Assembly (NCBI GenBank): GCA_916048095.2
Contig: OU696572.1
Span: 3,867,362-3,931,361 of the forward strand
Source: Sacculina carcini
Taxonomy: Eukaryota; Arthropoda; Thecostraca; Sacculinidae
Direction: 5' to 3'
Length of the DNA: 64,000 nucleotides
The position numbers were made by a program, and so were the translations under genes. This document shows, piece after piece, positions 1 to 11,804 of this stretch. A model generated the notes under the pieces. It was not told where the DNA came from and made no database searches. It worked only from the letters and a program-made list of their open reading frames with translations. How positions within the stretch are numbered: the stretch's first letter is position 1; the number at the start of each line of letters is the position of its first letter.

Positions 1-94
1 CAACGTCCAGGGCAATGGCAGCAGGTTGCTGGTGCGACGCCAGCAGAGAGGATAACTGATCGGCACGACCAGGCGCACGACACGTCGCCAACAC
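1..94 (-). CDS. Short-chain dehydrogenase/reductase, exon 2 (partial)
   Basis: Second exon of the gene whose first exon is at 954-865; it runs off the window's left edge. It reads VLATCRAPGRADQL, then a Leu/Ala/Gln-rich stretch, then AIALDV. This matches the segment after the first Rossmann unit in sniffer/C-factor-type short-chain dehydrogenases, where a 'V(F/L)ATCR' strand sets coenzyme choice and a later 'LDV' holds the Asp near the adenine ring. The acceptor on the minus strand is TGACAG directly before the first Val codon, and the phase (0) fits the donor of exon 1. No stop or frameshift is seen. The substrate cannot be read from this fragment. GC content is higher than in the flanking intron, as expected for a real exon. 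Confidence 0.82.
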   Translation of the reverse strand, partial: MLATCRAPGRADQLSSLLASHQQPAAIALDV

Positions 95-540
95 CTGTCA
101 AACACACGTCCCCACGTTCATGCCATGAATGGTTGTAAATGCATTCATGTCAGCTACCGAGTGGCTCAATGACTTAGGCCAGTGGTTATTACCCGGGGTG
201 CTTGCACAACCTGGGCTTGGTTCAGAAGGGCGAGACTTTCATCAGAGAAATTAAATAATATGTATGTATGAATGAACTTGACCTGATAAATATACTTATG
301 AATGAACCCTAAGGAGTTTTAGGCTGTATGATTGAATATTGAATAAAAAACATATTATTACGTCGTTTGTATTTCCCATTTTTCGTAAAGCAATCGATAA
401 TCGAGATGGTGCAAGAACTGACTCCTGGATTGAGAAAAGTGCAAACACTGAAAATATATATATAACCACTGGTTTAGGCGCCGAAAGCTCGTGACAAAGA
501 TTATTCGTTCGAATTTGACCCGGGCTAGTTCATCAACACA

Positions 541-735
541 TCCACCCAGCAGTAAATGGTACCAGATATCAGTCATGTGTTGTGTCATGCAGTCTGGGGA
601 GATGGCCTTCTCTAATACGTTTTCCGTCCTTGTGGCGCCATAGTGCGGAGAGGGTCGGTTCTGCGGTGGCAGCGAGCTACACGGGGAACACCTGTGTGTT
701 CATAAGCTTCGGCTACTTCCCGTCTAGCAGCTTTC
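541..735 (+). repeat. SINE copy 1 (5'-truncated)
   Basis: Body and tail of a SINE that occurs three times here; the other copies (15522-15742 and 37940-38263) are on the minus strand. All three share the blocks around 'cagcagtaaatggtacc', 'tctaatacg', 'ggcgccatag' and 'gagggtcggttctgcggtgg'. Copies 1 and 3 also share 'acacctgtgtgttcataagc'. This copy lacks the tRNA-like head. It lies in the intron of the dehydrogenase gene, antisense to it. Confidence 0.75.
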
Positions 736-864
736 AGTTAGGCCTTTAACATTTAACTTCAGTCTACGAGGAGTTAACGCTGTAGATTGGCTCACAGTAG
801 GGCGCACCATATAGTCTCAACATGCTGGCTCATGTATAGTGTAATATTAATGTAATGGACTAAC

Positions 865-954
865 CTTCCATCCTTTGTTGATGTATTCCTGCACCAAGTT
901 CAGTCCAATACCGCGAGAGCAGCCAGTGATAAGAATAGTCTTCTGAGAGCTCAT
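865..954 (-). CDS. Short-chain dehydrogenase/reductase, exon 1
   Basis: Thirty codons from an ATG at 954-952 to a GTTAGT splice donor just below 865. The product begins MSSQKTILITGCSRGIGLNL and ends in Lys. TGCSRGIG is the glycine-rich dinucleotide-binding loop (TGxxxGxG) of classical short-chain dehydrogenases, preceded by a hydrophobic beta strand (TILIT), and it sits at the extreme N-terminus as usual for cytosolic members. The family oxidises or reduces carbonyl/hydroxyl groups with NAD(P)(H). The closest style is the sniffer/C-factor carbonyl reductase group. Exon 2 joins in phase 0 across a 770-base intron that carries a SINE. The catalytic Tyr-xxx-Lys lies in exons outside the window, so activity cannot be judged. 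Confidence 0.85.
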
Positions 955-3350
955 TGTCGGTCAATTGATCTGTCCAACAAACACCAATGAGAAAACCTAG
1001 TATAAATAAAACAAATACTCATAAACCAGGGGAATGAACTCAATTCACACTACATAACCTGACCAAATTTATGAGAATAATTGAAAATATTAAAAAAACA
1101 AGCAGAAATTTGGCTAATTTGAGAGCAGTTTTCCTGAATCGTATTTTATTATTATTATTATTATCAACGTTTATTTGTATAGCGCACATTAAAACATACA
1201 CGCGAAAAGACAAACATTGGTACAAAAATAAAAGCAAATGTGTAAGACACGCCGCTTATGGAAAACAAACATGCGGACAATACACACCCACAAGCACACA
1301 CACACTCACACAATACTCATTCAATACTCACTCACTATACTCACACAATACTCACTCACTCAATTTATAGTATTGTAAAATAATTGTGCTAGAAAAATGA
1401 AAGAATGAGAAACACCTGTCGAAATTGAATACTCATGGAAAGCAAGTGAATAAATGTGGTCAGTCACCCAACGAAAGATTATACGAACACTGTGCGCACA
1501 GGTAGGCTACAACTCAAGCACGAATCAGCTTCGAAAATGATTGACATGTCTATGTGACAACGGCCTTGAACATACCGATCGTAGTCACAGCTATAATTAG
1601 GTGGCCTTGAATACAATCACACGAGAGCCGAAACACTCACACCCTCTCTATAGCATGCGTCTGATACTTTCACAAATATTGCTGTTTTACTTGCTCTATG
1701 ACAATTACCACTTTATTTAATTCATTTACTGGCATCTATAATAGCGCACCAGCTTGTTAAGGCTTGATACTGCGCGCTCCCTTCAGGGCTGCCGGGTGTC
1801 TAAAGCCATATAAGGCCAAACCGCGGACGAAAAAAGACCAAAAAAGGCCAACCTCGAAGCACAGCAAGCAAATTGTTTCCAAAACGCCAGGCAAAGGCGT
1901 CAATTACATTGTGAGACTAGGGAATGTATTCTCTCACAAAATTCTTTGTTTCCAGTAGGTACGTTTTAGGCGGTATATATGTTTAGAATATGTTTACAGC
2001 AAAAACATTTTTACTGCACATATATTATATTTTCTCAATTTTCAAATATGTTTTGCGGATTAAGCATATTTCCAGTACGCTTAGATCAAATATTGATCGA
2101 GTTTTCTAATTGATTCTACTATTTTTGCGATTGCTATTTTTTAGCAGTGTGATAATACGCTTAAAACGCACATGGCTACACTAAGCACAGGACACTGCGC
2201 TTCTGGCAGGTACCGCCAAGTGAAGCGAGATGCAGTAACACACGGCGCACCACAGGACAATCTAGCAAGCTAATACTATGTTTTATTTCAGCTACATTTC
2301 TTCTACAGTCAATATCGTATGATTTCTTCTTATAAAATTGGGTGTTGGACCCGCTCCTTTGTTGAACAAATGTCTTAAGGTTGGATCTGTGGTGCGCCAC
2401 GCGGGTTCCGCGAAGTGGTGCGAGGCGTCGTTGCACGTGGCTCACCACATATCCTTACGACCGCTCCATTCCACAGCAATGAAAAACAATTAACATATAT
2501 AAATATGATAAAACCAATGCAGGCAGCAAATCAATAAATGAATAATAAATTATGCAAAGTGATACTGTGCACGACAATGATTAATGAGCTTCCTGGAAGT
2601 GTACTGGCAGAATTTCATCCAGGGTCTGATCTTGTTCATCCATATCTCTGGAGGTGTCGTTGACTTGGATGCGCCTTCACGATGTTACTTTTTATCTCTT
2701 CAATTAAAAATACTAATTTACGATACATAAATAGCAATGATCTCTCACGATAAAAAGCCAAAAAAGCCAAATTATGTTTGGCCATTAAACAGAAATTCCA
2801 CGAGTAATTAGAAGGCCAAACTGGCCTTAAAAGGCCAAACATGGCAGCCCATGGTAACCCAGGGTTACCCAAGAAGATGTGTTGACTAACTAGGCGACGA
2901 ACGGTCACATTATTCCGTGTTGTGTATTTTATTGCGGTCTTTGTGCTTACATATATTCTTTCGCTTCTGCGCGTCAAACCTGGTGAGAGCTGTACGCTTT
3001 TCTCTTAACTGGTGTGTCCAATAGGATGGTCGATTTTTTACTTTTTTTCGGAAATTCAATTAGTGTCAAGTTGCGTTATGTGTAGTTTTTCATACAGATT
3101 GCGATAATATATGTTTTATTGTAATTAATAAGAAAACTTTCTTTTCTTTGTGTAGTTTTTCATACAGATTGCGATAATATATGTTTCATTGTAATTAATA
3201 TGAAAACTTTCCCCGGAAATCAATTTGAAAGTTCAAAATTTTCATCAACATTGCGCGCGTGCAACATTGAATTAGCTGCATGGATTCTAAAATTATTTTA
3301 AAATCGTAATACATAATATATTGAAGTCAGCTTGAAAAAGACGCAGTTTT
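955..3350. other. Region upstream of the dehydrogenase, no gene seen
   Basis: No credible coding exon was found. It holds a (TTA)n run near 1143-1166, a degenerate tandem array of 'actcacacaatactc' type at about 1290-1370, AT-rich sequence, and a diverged dispersed repeat from about 3050 onward that recurs near 23395-23960. The region around 1783-2848 is bounded by GGGCTGCC and GGCAGCCC and contains several 'aaggccaaa' motifs near both ends. It may be an old DNA-transposon relic, but no target duplication was found. The promoter of the dehydrogenase should lie just above 954; no convincing TATA or initiator motif stands out. Confidence 0.5.
3081..3211. repeat. Tandem duplication, 70-base period
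   Basis: Two adjacent units start with 'tgtagtttttcatacagatt' at 3081 and 3151 and run on almost unchanged through 'gcgataatatatg' to 'aaaactttc'. Only a few substitutions separate them. The unit is part of a longer dispersed repeat, since a diverged single-unit relative lies at about 23420-23490, so the duplication is specific to this copy. Confidence 0.8.
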
Positions 3351-3751
3351 TGTGAGAGATTGTGTGCGCTGTTTTACTCTGCAAATGTTTTTCGGTTGTG
3401 GTTGAGTCAGAACTGTGTCCATGTACAAATACACGTTGTTATATACGGTGTATGCATGTATGTATGTGTGTATGCATGTCTGTATGTGTGAATGCACTGT
3501 GCGCTGCTTCCAGAATTGTCATGCGACACCTTGTCATTTGGTGCGTGTATATGTGCTCTGTATGCCTGTATTCGAGTGAATGATGCGTTGTGAGAGAGGA
3601 GAGGGCATTTGGTGTTGAGTGAGAGGAGAGTGACGTGTGTGTGTGTCTAGTGTGCAGGTGTGGTGGTTGTGCTGCAGAGTGCGTCGTTATAGCTTCGTTT
3701 GTGCTATCTTATTTTATTCACTGCTTGTTTTGCTTGTGCTAATAAATCACA
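3351..3751 (+). repeat. 5' LTR of the 3351-6936 element
   Basis: 401 bases, TG...CA termini, with AATAAA just before the end (a likely polyadenylation signal). It is followed by AGCTATTTCGGCTTC, the place where a primer-binding site is expected. Compared with the 3' LTR it has about 220-240 extra bases after 'gtgtgcgctgttt', so one of the two has gained or lost a block since insertion. Confidence 0.82.
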
Positions 3752-4526
3752 AGCTATTTCGGCTTCTACCATGGATTATGTAAAGCTTGTTGCGATCCCT
3801 CTGGGTCCGGCGGGCGACACGATGAGGAACGACAACACAATATATTCACAAGAGATCACTACATTCACAGTCGGTTAATTACAGTGGGCGAACACAAACG
3901 CGAATGGGCGAACACAAACGCGAGCAACAGGGCGAGCAGCAGGGCGAGACAGCAGCAGGATGGACTCTGTTGACTGTCTGCCAGGGAAGAGTGTGTGTGC
4001 CAGCGTTATATACAGTGCTGGTGTGTGTGGCTGAAAACGTGTGTGTATGCGCGCATGTCATCGCCGGTGGTGTTCTGGGACACATGTGGTCTAGGCACAC
4101 GGATGTAGACCAGATGTTGCCCTCGAAGGCTGCTTCATCCCTGGGTGAGGTTGAGGCCAGGCGTTGAGTGTGTGCGCGCTGCCTGGTGTTTGGCTTGGTG
4201 CGCGCTAACATGTGTTTTGGCTTGGTGTATGTCCGTGTGCAGGGGACATACACCTCCGGGACGCGTATCGCAGAAGTGCTGGTAGGGTGTGTCTGTGGTG
4301 TATGGGCAAATGTTGTTTACCTTCATTTGCGCAGACGCCACAAGGTAACCGATGTCGTTTCAAAGTTTGTTGTTTCTGGAGTCCTGGAAACCTGGCTGGA
4401 GAAATTGAAATTCGTGTCAAAGATATTCCTTTCCTTTTTGAGAAAGGTGAGTACTGGCTGCGCTGCGGCTACTGTTGAGAATGACACCACCGAGAGAGAC
4501 TTCACGGCAAGATTCGACAATGCAAA

Positions 4527-6650
4527 GTGGATTGTCAAATGAGAGTGGATCAATGTCATGTGAAAGAGTGTGATCGTGAGGAGAGGAGGATTGAGGAGAA
4601 AGAAGTGTGCACATGGATAGAGGAGGGTGTCCTAGTGGAGTTTGATAGATTACAACACGGCGAGATTGAGAGCGTGATTCCACTTATGGCCGTCCGACAT
4701 GAGAAGAAGAACAAAGTACGACATATCCTTGACTACCGATGGTTGAACCGCTACAACAAAATCGCCCTCGGAAACGACAATGCAATATTCGACGAGAAAC
4801 TGCGTGATTGGCGTAGACTTGGAACATTCGTGAAATGGTTAGATTTGCGGAAATCATATTTGCATATTCACATTGACCAATCACTGGCGATCTCAAGTTG
4901 TGAAATTCAACGATAGAAAATATGTGATGACTCGCCTAGGATTCGGTGTCAACATTGGTCCCAAGGTGATGACGAAAATATTGCAGTATATACTGGAACG
5001 AAATGATCGTGTGCATTGCTCAATCGATCACTATTTTGATGATATTATTGTCCAATCCAGTGAGGTTGATGTTGCTGATGTGAACGCGCATCTGAATCGA
5101 TATGGCTTAACCATAAAGACCCTGAAGAATTGAACGACGGGCGTGTGCTGGGCTTTTGTATGACAAATCATAAAGTCAATTTTTCTGGACGAGAGATGGT
5201 AATTTACCTAGGATGCCTGAGGTTGTGACGAAGTGTGAGGTGTACTCGCTATGCGGTCAATGGCTCGGTAATTTCCTTTGTACCTGGTGGTTACGACCCG
5301 TTTGCAGCTGGCTGAGGCGCGAGTGCAGTATAGAGGAGAACGCCGGAGAGGAGTCGGATGATACCGTTGCGCTCAACGAAAGAAGAATGATCACAAGCAT
5401 GTGAATGTCGCTGAACTTGCTGCCGCGATAAAGGGTGTCAATTTGTCGGTCAAGTGGAAGATGAAGAGTGTGGAGAGAATTACAGACTCTACAACTGTGA
5501 AAGACTGGCTGAATAGCATTGCTGAACTGACGCATCGTCCCCGCACTCACGGCTTGTCGGAGATGCTCGTGCGTCGGCGGCTAGAAGTTTTGGCTGAGCT
5601 GATTGAGACCTATAAACTTCAAGTGGAAGTACGGCTAGTGACATCCCAGGAAAATATTGCCGACGAGTTAATTCGAGTTCCTCGGGATAATCTGAAATAT
5701 TTCAGGACGTCTGGTCTGTGCTGCGCGGGATTATCCGAGGATGCTGTGAATATGCATAAGAATACCGGTCATCTTGGTGTTGACAGAACTCGTGAGCTGT
5801 TGGTGGGAAGTTAGTTCCGAGAGCAGTGGTTAAAAGAGCCATTAGTCAATGTGAGAATTGTGCTAGAATTGACCCTCCCCCTAGAGAAAAGTGGAAGGTA
5901 GGACGCTGTCAACCGAACAGGTGTGGTTGCGACTATCAATGGATATAATATAACTCAGCGGCCATCCGTATCTAACATTGATTGACTGCGCATCCAGATT
6001 CACCATTTAGAGAAAGCGTTGTAGTGAAACAGCTCGCGCCAACGTCGATACATTGGAAAACGTGTTTTCTGACTTGGGACCACTACACACCCTATTGTTC
6101 GACAATAGTCCTACGTTTATGAGCGCGACTATCAATCAGCTGCTGTTGTTCTGGAACATTTCCCCGGAACAATGCTGTGCGTATCGCGTACCGAACTATA
6201 AAGCGGATGGTTGAACGGTCTTGTCGTTCGGCATCAGAGATGGTATATTGGTTCAATTCCGCCACCAACATTGCTACCGGAGAGAAGCCATTTGTCAGTG
6301 CTTTTAGTTCGGTGCCCAGTATTCCAGGTGTTGGAAATGGATGGCGGCTTGAGAACACACAGATGCAGCAAGAATGGACGAAGAATGAATGTCGATAATA
6401 AAATGAAAATCCGTTTTCTGCAGGTGACGCCGTGTTCTTGAAACCGAGAAACCCGTCATGCACGGCTCGCTGGAGTGGTCGACACAGAATCTCGCGCGTA
6501 CCCAACAGCTGGTCGGTGGATTTGGGTGATGGTGTATCTAGACACGTCAGTCACGTAAAAAGTGTGAGTGAGGATTCACATATTACAGAGGACAGTCCTG
6601 CAGCTGAGCAAGAGTCTAGTCAGAGCGCGGAACAAAGGAATGTGGGAGAT
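4527..6650 (+). pseudogene. pol relic: reverse transcriptase, RNase H, integrase
   Basis: Seen in three frames. 4527-4916 has the reverse transcriptase entry region (IPLMAV, then DYRWLNRYN, then a DLRKSYLHI block carrying the first catalytic Asp). After a frameshift near 4880, 4873-5133 has TRLGFGVNIGP and the catalytic YFDD. 5401-5814 resembles an RNase H (NVAEL, ITDSTTV, NIADELIR) and begins the integrase zinc finger (H-x3-H in HKNTGH); the matching C-x2-C (CENC) follows past a stop, near 5850. Further on come integrase core pieces (IDCASRF; then FDNSPTF; then a VERS block) with stops between them. 6432-6640 looks like the integrase C-terminal region (FLKPRN...GVSRHVSHVKS). Too broken to be active. 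Confidence 0.78.
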
Positions 6651-6779
6651 GAAGCAATCGCATGCCGCTCGAATGTCAACAATCGGGTCTGGTACGAGAT
6701 CGGTATGGCAGATATAACAGATTACGCGATCGGTCTGATCTGCAAGCGGCTCTGCGTTACCTGAACTGACTTGGGGCGT

Positions 6780-6936
6780 CGTGAGAGATTGTGTGCGCTG
6801 TTTGAGTGAGCGGAGAGTGACGTGTGTGTGTCTAGTGTGTAGGTGTGGTGGTTGTGCTGCAGAGTGGGTCGTTGTAGTTTCTTTTGTGCTATCTTATTTT
6901 GTTCACTGCTTGGTTTGCTTGTGCTAATAAATCACA
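6780..6936 (+). repeat. 3' LTR (short) of the 3351-6936 element
   Basis: 157 bases matching the two ends of the 401-base 5' LTR, with the central block absent. It ends AATAAATCACA and is followed by the target duplicate GTTTT. The first base is C instead of T, breaking the TG terminus. Confidence 0.8.
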
Positions 6937-7246
6937 GTTTTGCATGTAGATTTCGAAAATATACATTTCAGATAATTAGTGTAATACTCTTCTTGTAGAA
7001 ATTAGCTTAACATGCGTTGTTTGTAGTAAAATTCCGGTCTTGTATTAGTGGACTGTTTTGTTCGAATTTTTGGTTCTTGGTTGTTGGTGGTTCTGGCCCT
7101 CTCAAATGCACGACGTCTTTTAACTACGAGCATATTTCAGCATTTCAGTTTATTGGAGGATTTTTTTATTATTTTCACTCGCCCTACGAACAATGGACAT
7201 ACTCACACAAAGTCGATTTGATCGCGAGATTGATGGATGAAATTAC

Positions 7247-8203
7247 TACAAATATAAACGCAAACTTAGTGTCCCTAATGAGACTACGAATAAATGCGGA
7301 TCGCATTTATTAGAGTGGAAAACCTGACCAGAAAATCGGGCAATGTTTACGTGTAGGAAAAAAAACGACTTAGAAAATATATTTAATTTACAAAAAGGTA
7401 TTTGAACACAAATAACTACATCAAAGGAACCGTCATCCATAAACCCAGTTCTAAAAACAGGTTACTAATAATGAACCAATTAATTTGGTTCAACATTCCT
7501 TGATCTGCCGCCAATTTTTTCTAATTGTCTGAATCTGCGAAAACCGATTTTGAAAAAATCGATTTGGAGAAAAACCGTGGTTAAAAAAAACGGTTTAGAT
7601 CAAGTGGTTTAACCAGCCGCATATACCAGCAGGCTACTTGATATACAAAAGGTATTTGAACGTACATCAATCTAGTCTTCCATAGAGACTGTTCTAGAAA
7701 GCATTGTTTCATTAAAAAGCGTTAGTTTAAATAAACGTTTGTCAAAAAAACACGGCCAACCAACTTGTCTTGTTATGTTGTCAACATTTTCTGAATATGT
7801 ACATTAATAAAACCAATTTAAAACGAGTTTTAAAAACATCATTATATTTTTTCGTAAAAATGTTTCTGCTGACAAATTATTTCAAATGTCCACATAATTA
7901 AAACCATCTTTAAAAAACATCTCAATGAATATAACCTAAACCACCGATCCCGAATGCACTTCCAAACGGTCTCCTGGGATATTTATTGATAAATATTTTT
8001 GTTTTTTATACTATTATCAAATTGTCTTTGAAATGAGACACGCGAATATGTACAAAACATCCATTGAACTCATTTCTATGTGCTAAAATCCCTCATCCGG
8101 TGACTATTGGAGCTAATTCTAAAAAAACATAAACTCAAAAAGACCTGAAAAACATGTTTTTTATAGAAAAAGCGCATTGAAAAACTTTTTTTGCATCTCT
8201 AGA
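7247..8203. repeat. Dispersed AT-rich repeat, copy A
   Basis: About 950 bases that recur at 14500-15510 and, for the right-hand part, at 15743-16634. Shared landmarks in order: 'cctgaccagaaaatcgggca', 'aaacaggttactaat', 'gatctgccgcca', 'ttataccagcaggctacttg' (or close variants), 'tgtacattaataaaac', and the end 'ttttttgcatctct(ag)'. No protein is encoded. The end, read on the other strand as TAGAGATGCAAAAAA, resembles hAT-type termini, so this may be a non-autonomous DNA element; the opposite terminus was not found. Confidence 0.7.
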
Positions 8204-8313
8204 TGTGTTAGCTTGACGCCTGCATTCCACGTGTAGGCTCTCTGCAAACTGTGATTGCCTGCAGCGAATTATTGTAGCGCAATATGATCCTGGCGTATCG
8301 TATGGCATGAACC

Positions 8314-8359
8314 AACGCCACCTAGATACTGTATCTAGATACTATATCTAGGTGGCGTT
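8314..8359. repeat. Perfect 15-base inverted repeat
   Basis: AACGCCACCTAGATA (8314-8328) and its exact reverse complement (8345-8359) flank a 16-base loop that is itself mostly palindromic (GTATCTAGATAC). GCATGA occurs just outside on both sides (8305-8310, 8360-8365), a possible short duplication. The same right-hand 15-mer occurs at 20837-20851 beside another inverted repeat. It could be a miniature transposon or a cruciform; no gene is attached. Confidence 0.75.
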
Positions 8360-8750
8360 GCATGAGTCCCTATCAGATGCCTCGCTATCGCCATTTGACA
8401 AGTGCGTTTGGCGTGGCCGTTTGTGTGTATTGTTTGTGCGTGGAGTTTGGCGTTGTGAACACGGCCAGTATCACTCCCGCAGTCTCACCACATAGGTGAC
8501 CCCGACAACTGCCTGCGGCGTTTTTTCTCGAGGTGACCACTCTGCTTTTCCAGTCATTTTAATTATTTTCAGACCAGTTTCATAATCGCTTACGTCTAAA
8601 TGTAATTAATTTTCTGGGCATAGTTTCCGTAATCGTTTATTTCGACCGTTTGCCTTAATTATTTACTTGCCTATCGTTATCATATGTGTATTTATCTTGT
8701 CGTTGCTTCTTTTGTCATTTTCTTGTCCGTTATTTATTCTCCATGGCGTC

Positions 8751-8859
8751 TGAAAACAATGGTTCCGCGGCGGTGTAGTCACTGCGGTATTTTCAGTAAA
8801 TGTATTGAAACAATGGTTCCACAGCGGTGTAGTCACTGCGGTATTTTCAGTGAATGTAT
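8751..8859 (+). repeat. Tandem duplication, 54-55 bases
   Basis: Two near-identical units begin 'tgaaa(a)caatggttcc' at 8751 and 8806. In one plus-strand frame each unit encodes an 18-residue peptide with a C-x2-C pair (RCSHCGIF). The frame is short and has no other support, so coding is doubtful. It sits 50 bases before the hAT insertion. Confidence 0.7.
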
Positions 8860-9423
8860 TGAAATGCTCGCACATCTAATGGCTAGAGTTGGCAATTTTG
8901 TGTGATCACTAGGGCTGTCAAAAAAGTAACCTAAAAATCAGAAAAAAGTAACTTTATTTTCGAGAAAAAGTAACCTAAAAAAGTAACCTAAAAACCTAAA
9001 GTTTTAATGTTATTATCACTTTTGTATCGTTTTATCACATGTTTATCACGCCTTTGATGATCAGTGTGCTATATGAAATACACTGTTTGTTTGATGTTTG
9101 TGCTTGAACATGAAAAGTAACCTAATAACCAATAAAGTAACCTAAAAATAACCTCCTTCAAAAAAGGTCAAATTCCGTTTGCAGTTCTGAAGGAAGAAAA
9201 TACACCAGTCCTTCTTTTCTATTCTCTTTCCGAGTTGGTACTATTTTTCCACCCTCTCTACGATCTGGTACCATTTTTACAACAAACCTACAAACGGGAC
9301 TTAATATGATTAGGCTAAGCTCGCAAAAAAGAGCATAACCATCAAAATGTAATTAAAAGTGGAAAGCTAATACAAATGCGAAATACACTAATTACAAATG
9401 TAAATATTTTTTAGTAATGGTCG

Positions 9424-9808
9424 TGTGGTGTGATTGTGAGCGAGAGAGAGTGTGTGAGCGCGTTGGAGTGTCTGTGGTTTAGTGTGTGTGTGTGTGTGTG
9501 TGTGTGATTCGCGTTTGCGTTGTTTGGTGATGTGTTTGTATGTATGCGTTTCATGAAGTGTGCATGCCCCGCGGCGGCGAGCGATTGACCGGCTCGCCGC
9601 TGATTGGTTGTGGCGGTGTGCGTGAGGACTGTGTGTGTGTGTGTCCGTGTGTGCTCCCGTGTGACACGGTGTGAGCGGAGAGTCTTGTTCGTGGTGCGAC
9701 GTGACGAGCGATTTGCGATTGTGGCGTGACGTCTTGTAGGCGCGCGTGGGGCAGTGATGCCCACGCGCGCCTGTCTATAATATAATTTAGTTTCTGGTAT
9801 CTTTTACA
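9424..9808 (+). repeat. 5' LTR of the miniature element
   Basis: 385 bases, TG...CA ends. It includes a short (GT)n at about 9482-9506, a GC-rich block (gcggcggcgagcg), and the perfect inverted repeat GGCGCGCGTGGG/CCCACGCGCGCC around 9739-9771, which may help 3'-end formation. Confidence 0.82.
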
Positions 9809-10489
9809 AGCTATTTCGGCCTTTTGTTTTTATTTGGAAATATTGTTTATCTGCGACCCGGCTTCAGCAGCGGAGATAGTGCCCTCCAGTATTTGCAGCG
9901 GCCTGGAGGACGTGATGGAGGTGCTCGGCGGCGTGTCAGGTTGGTGTGCAGGGGGACGGCATGAGAGCATGGTGCCGGCAGGAAGCTGCGGGGGAGCTGT
10001 GGCCGAGGGTTGCTTGTCGTCCCGCATGCACTGGTAGTTGGACTCGTCGCCGGGCAGAATGAAGATCGCTGGTGGAGGCTGCTGATGCTGGAGGGCATGT
10101 GAGAGAAAGGAGCTGCTGAAGCCGGATGAGAAAACGAAGGACTTGAGACGACGGCGTGGCCTGCATGTGCGGCGACGTTACGGCTGTCGCGGTAGGGTGC
10201 TGAAGAGCACCGGTGTCGACGGAAGCATGGTGGATGCTGGGGTCAAGGTGTTGTGCCCTGTCGCGGCAGCCGGTGATGAAGAGGACGGCAGGCTGCGGCG
10301 GAGCACTGAAGAGCACGGGCGGAGGCGGGAGCGTGGAGGATGCTGGGGCCTGCCGTGTTGCGCTTCGCCGCAGCCAAGGTGTGTGCGTCTGGTGGAGGCC
10401 GTCGTCGGGTATAGTTGTTTTTGTTTGTTTGTTATGCGTTTTTTCATTGTATGCTCTATAGTTCATGTTTCTGTAAAAACAGGTGGAGG

Positions 10490-11039
<550 letters not shown>

Positions 11040-11804
11040 GGTCGCAATAATGTTCTTTACATTGTTCCAATGGAACTTTTTATCAAATAGCACGTTCTAC
11101 AGCTTGTATATTAGTGTGAGCGTAAACACTGCATGTGTGAATGCACCCCGTCCTCCCATATGTAGCACCCTGTGCTCACAGTCTTATAAATATCAAATGT
11201 GGGAAAATGGCGCTATCTCACGCCCTGAAAATCACGTGCTACTTCCTGTTCAAGTAAATGCGTACTGTCAAGTGCTACAGTGCAGTGTCTGGTATAGAGA
11301 GCTCACACATCGTGCTATACCACGCTCCAAACATCTCACGACACCCTCCGGTTCGTGGACATTTCCTAAAATGGAACGACCCTGTCCTGTGTAACCAAAA
11401 ACGTATAAATATCGAGTAGCACAGATAAAAAGGTGAATAGCAAATTCTAAATGCTAACAGCGGAAATTTTGACATTTCTTGATCTTCAGACCTAATATCC
11501 CATCTCTTTTCATATTTTATCCTCATGTATATCGTTGTTATGCTTCTTATCTGCAAAAAGTCACCGAACTTCGTGGTAAACTTACCTAATAACAAGAAAA
11601 ATATCAAAAGGTAACCTGATAATAAAAAGTAACCTAAAAAGCAAAAAAAGTAACCTAACGATGAAAAAGTAACTTTTGGTAACCTAATAACTTTTTTAAT
11701 AATTATCGTACACAACTTTTTCATGCAGTTTTAGGTAGCTTATGAAAAAGTGACCTTTAGGTGAAAAAGTAACTTTATTAACTTTTGACAGCCCTAGTGA
11801 TCAC

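Larger units (their letters stand above)
3351..6936 (+). mobile_element. Decayed Ty3-like LTR retrotransposon
   Basis: Bounded by direct repeats that start (T/C)GTGAGAGATTGTGTGCG and end CTAATAAATCACA, with the 5-base target duplication GTTTT on both sides (3346-3350 and 6937-6941). The interior carries reverse transcriptase, RNase H, integrase and a C-terminal integrase tail in that order, which is the Ty3/gypsy and retrovirus-like arrangement. All are broken by stops and frameshifts. A short frame beginning MDYVKL opens at 3771, but no recognisable gag was found. Between about 3880 and 4330 is GC-rich sequence with a short internal repeat of 'gggcgaacacaaacgcga' that I cannot assign. A related locus near 23600-23665 lacks this insertion. 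Confidence 0.85.

Noticed and set aside
1783-2848. A hAT element bounded by CAGGGCTGCC and GGCAGCCC
   Set aside because: The ends match for only eight bases and no 8-base duplication is present. It is kept as a remark in the region entry only.
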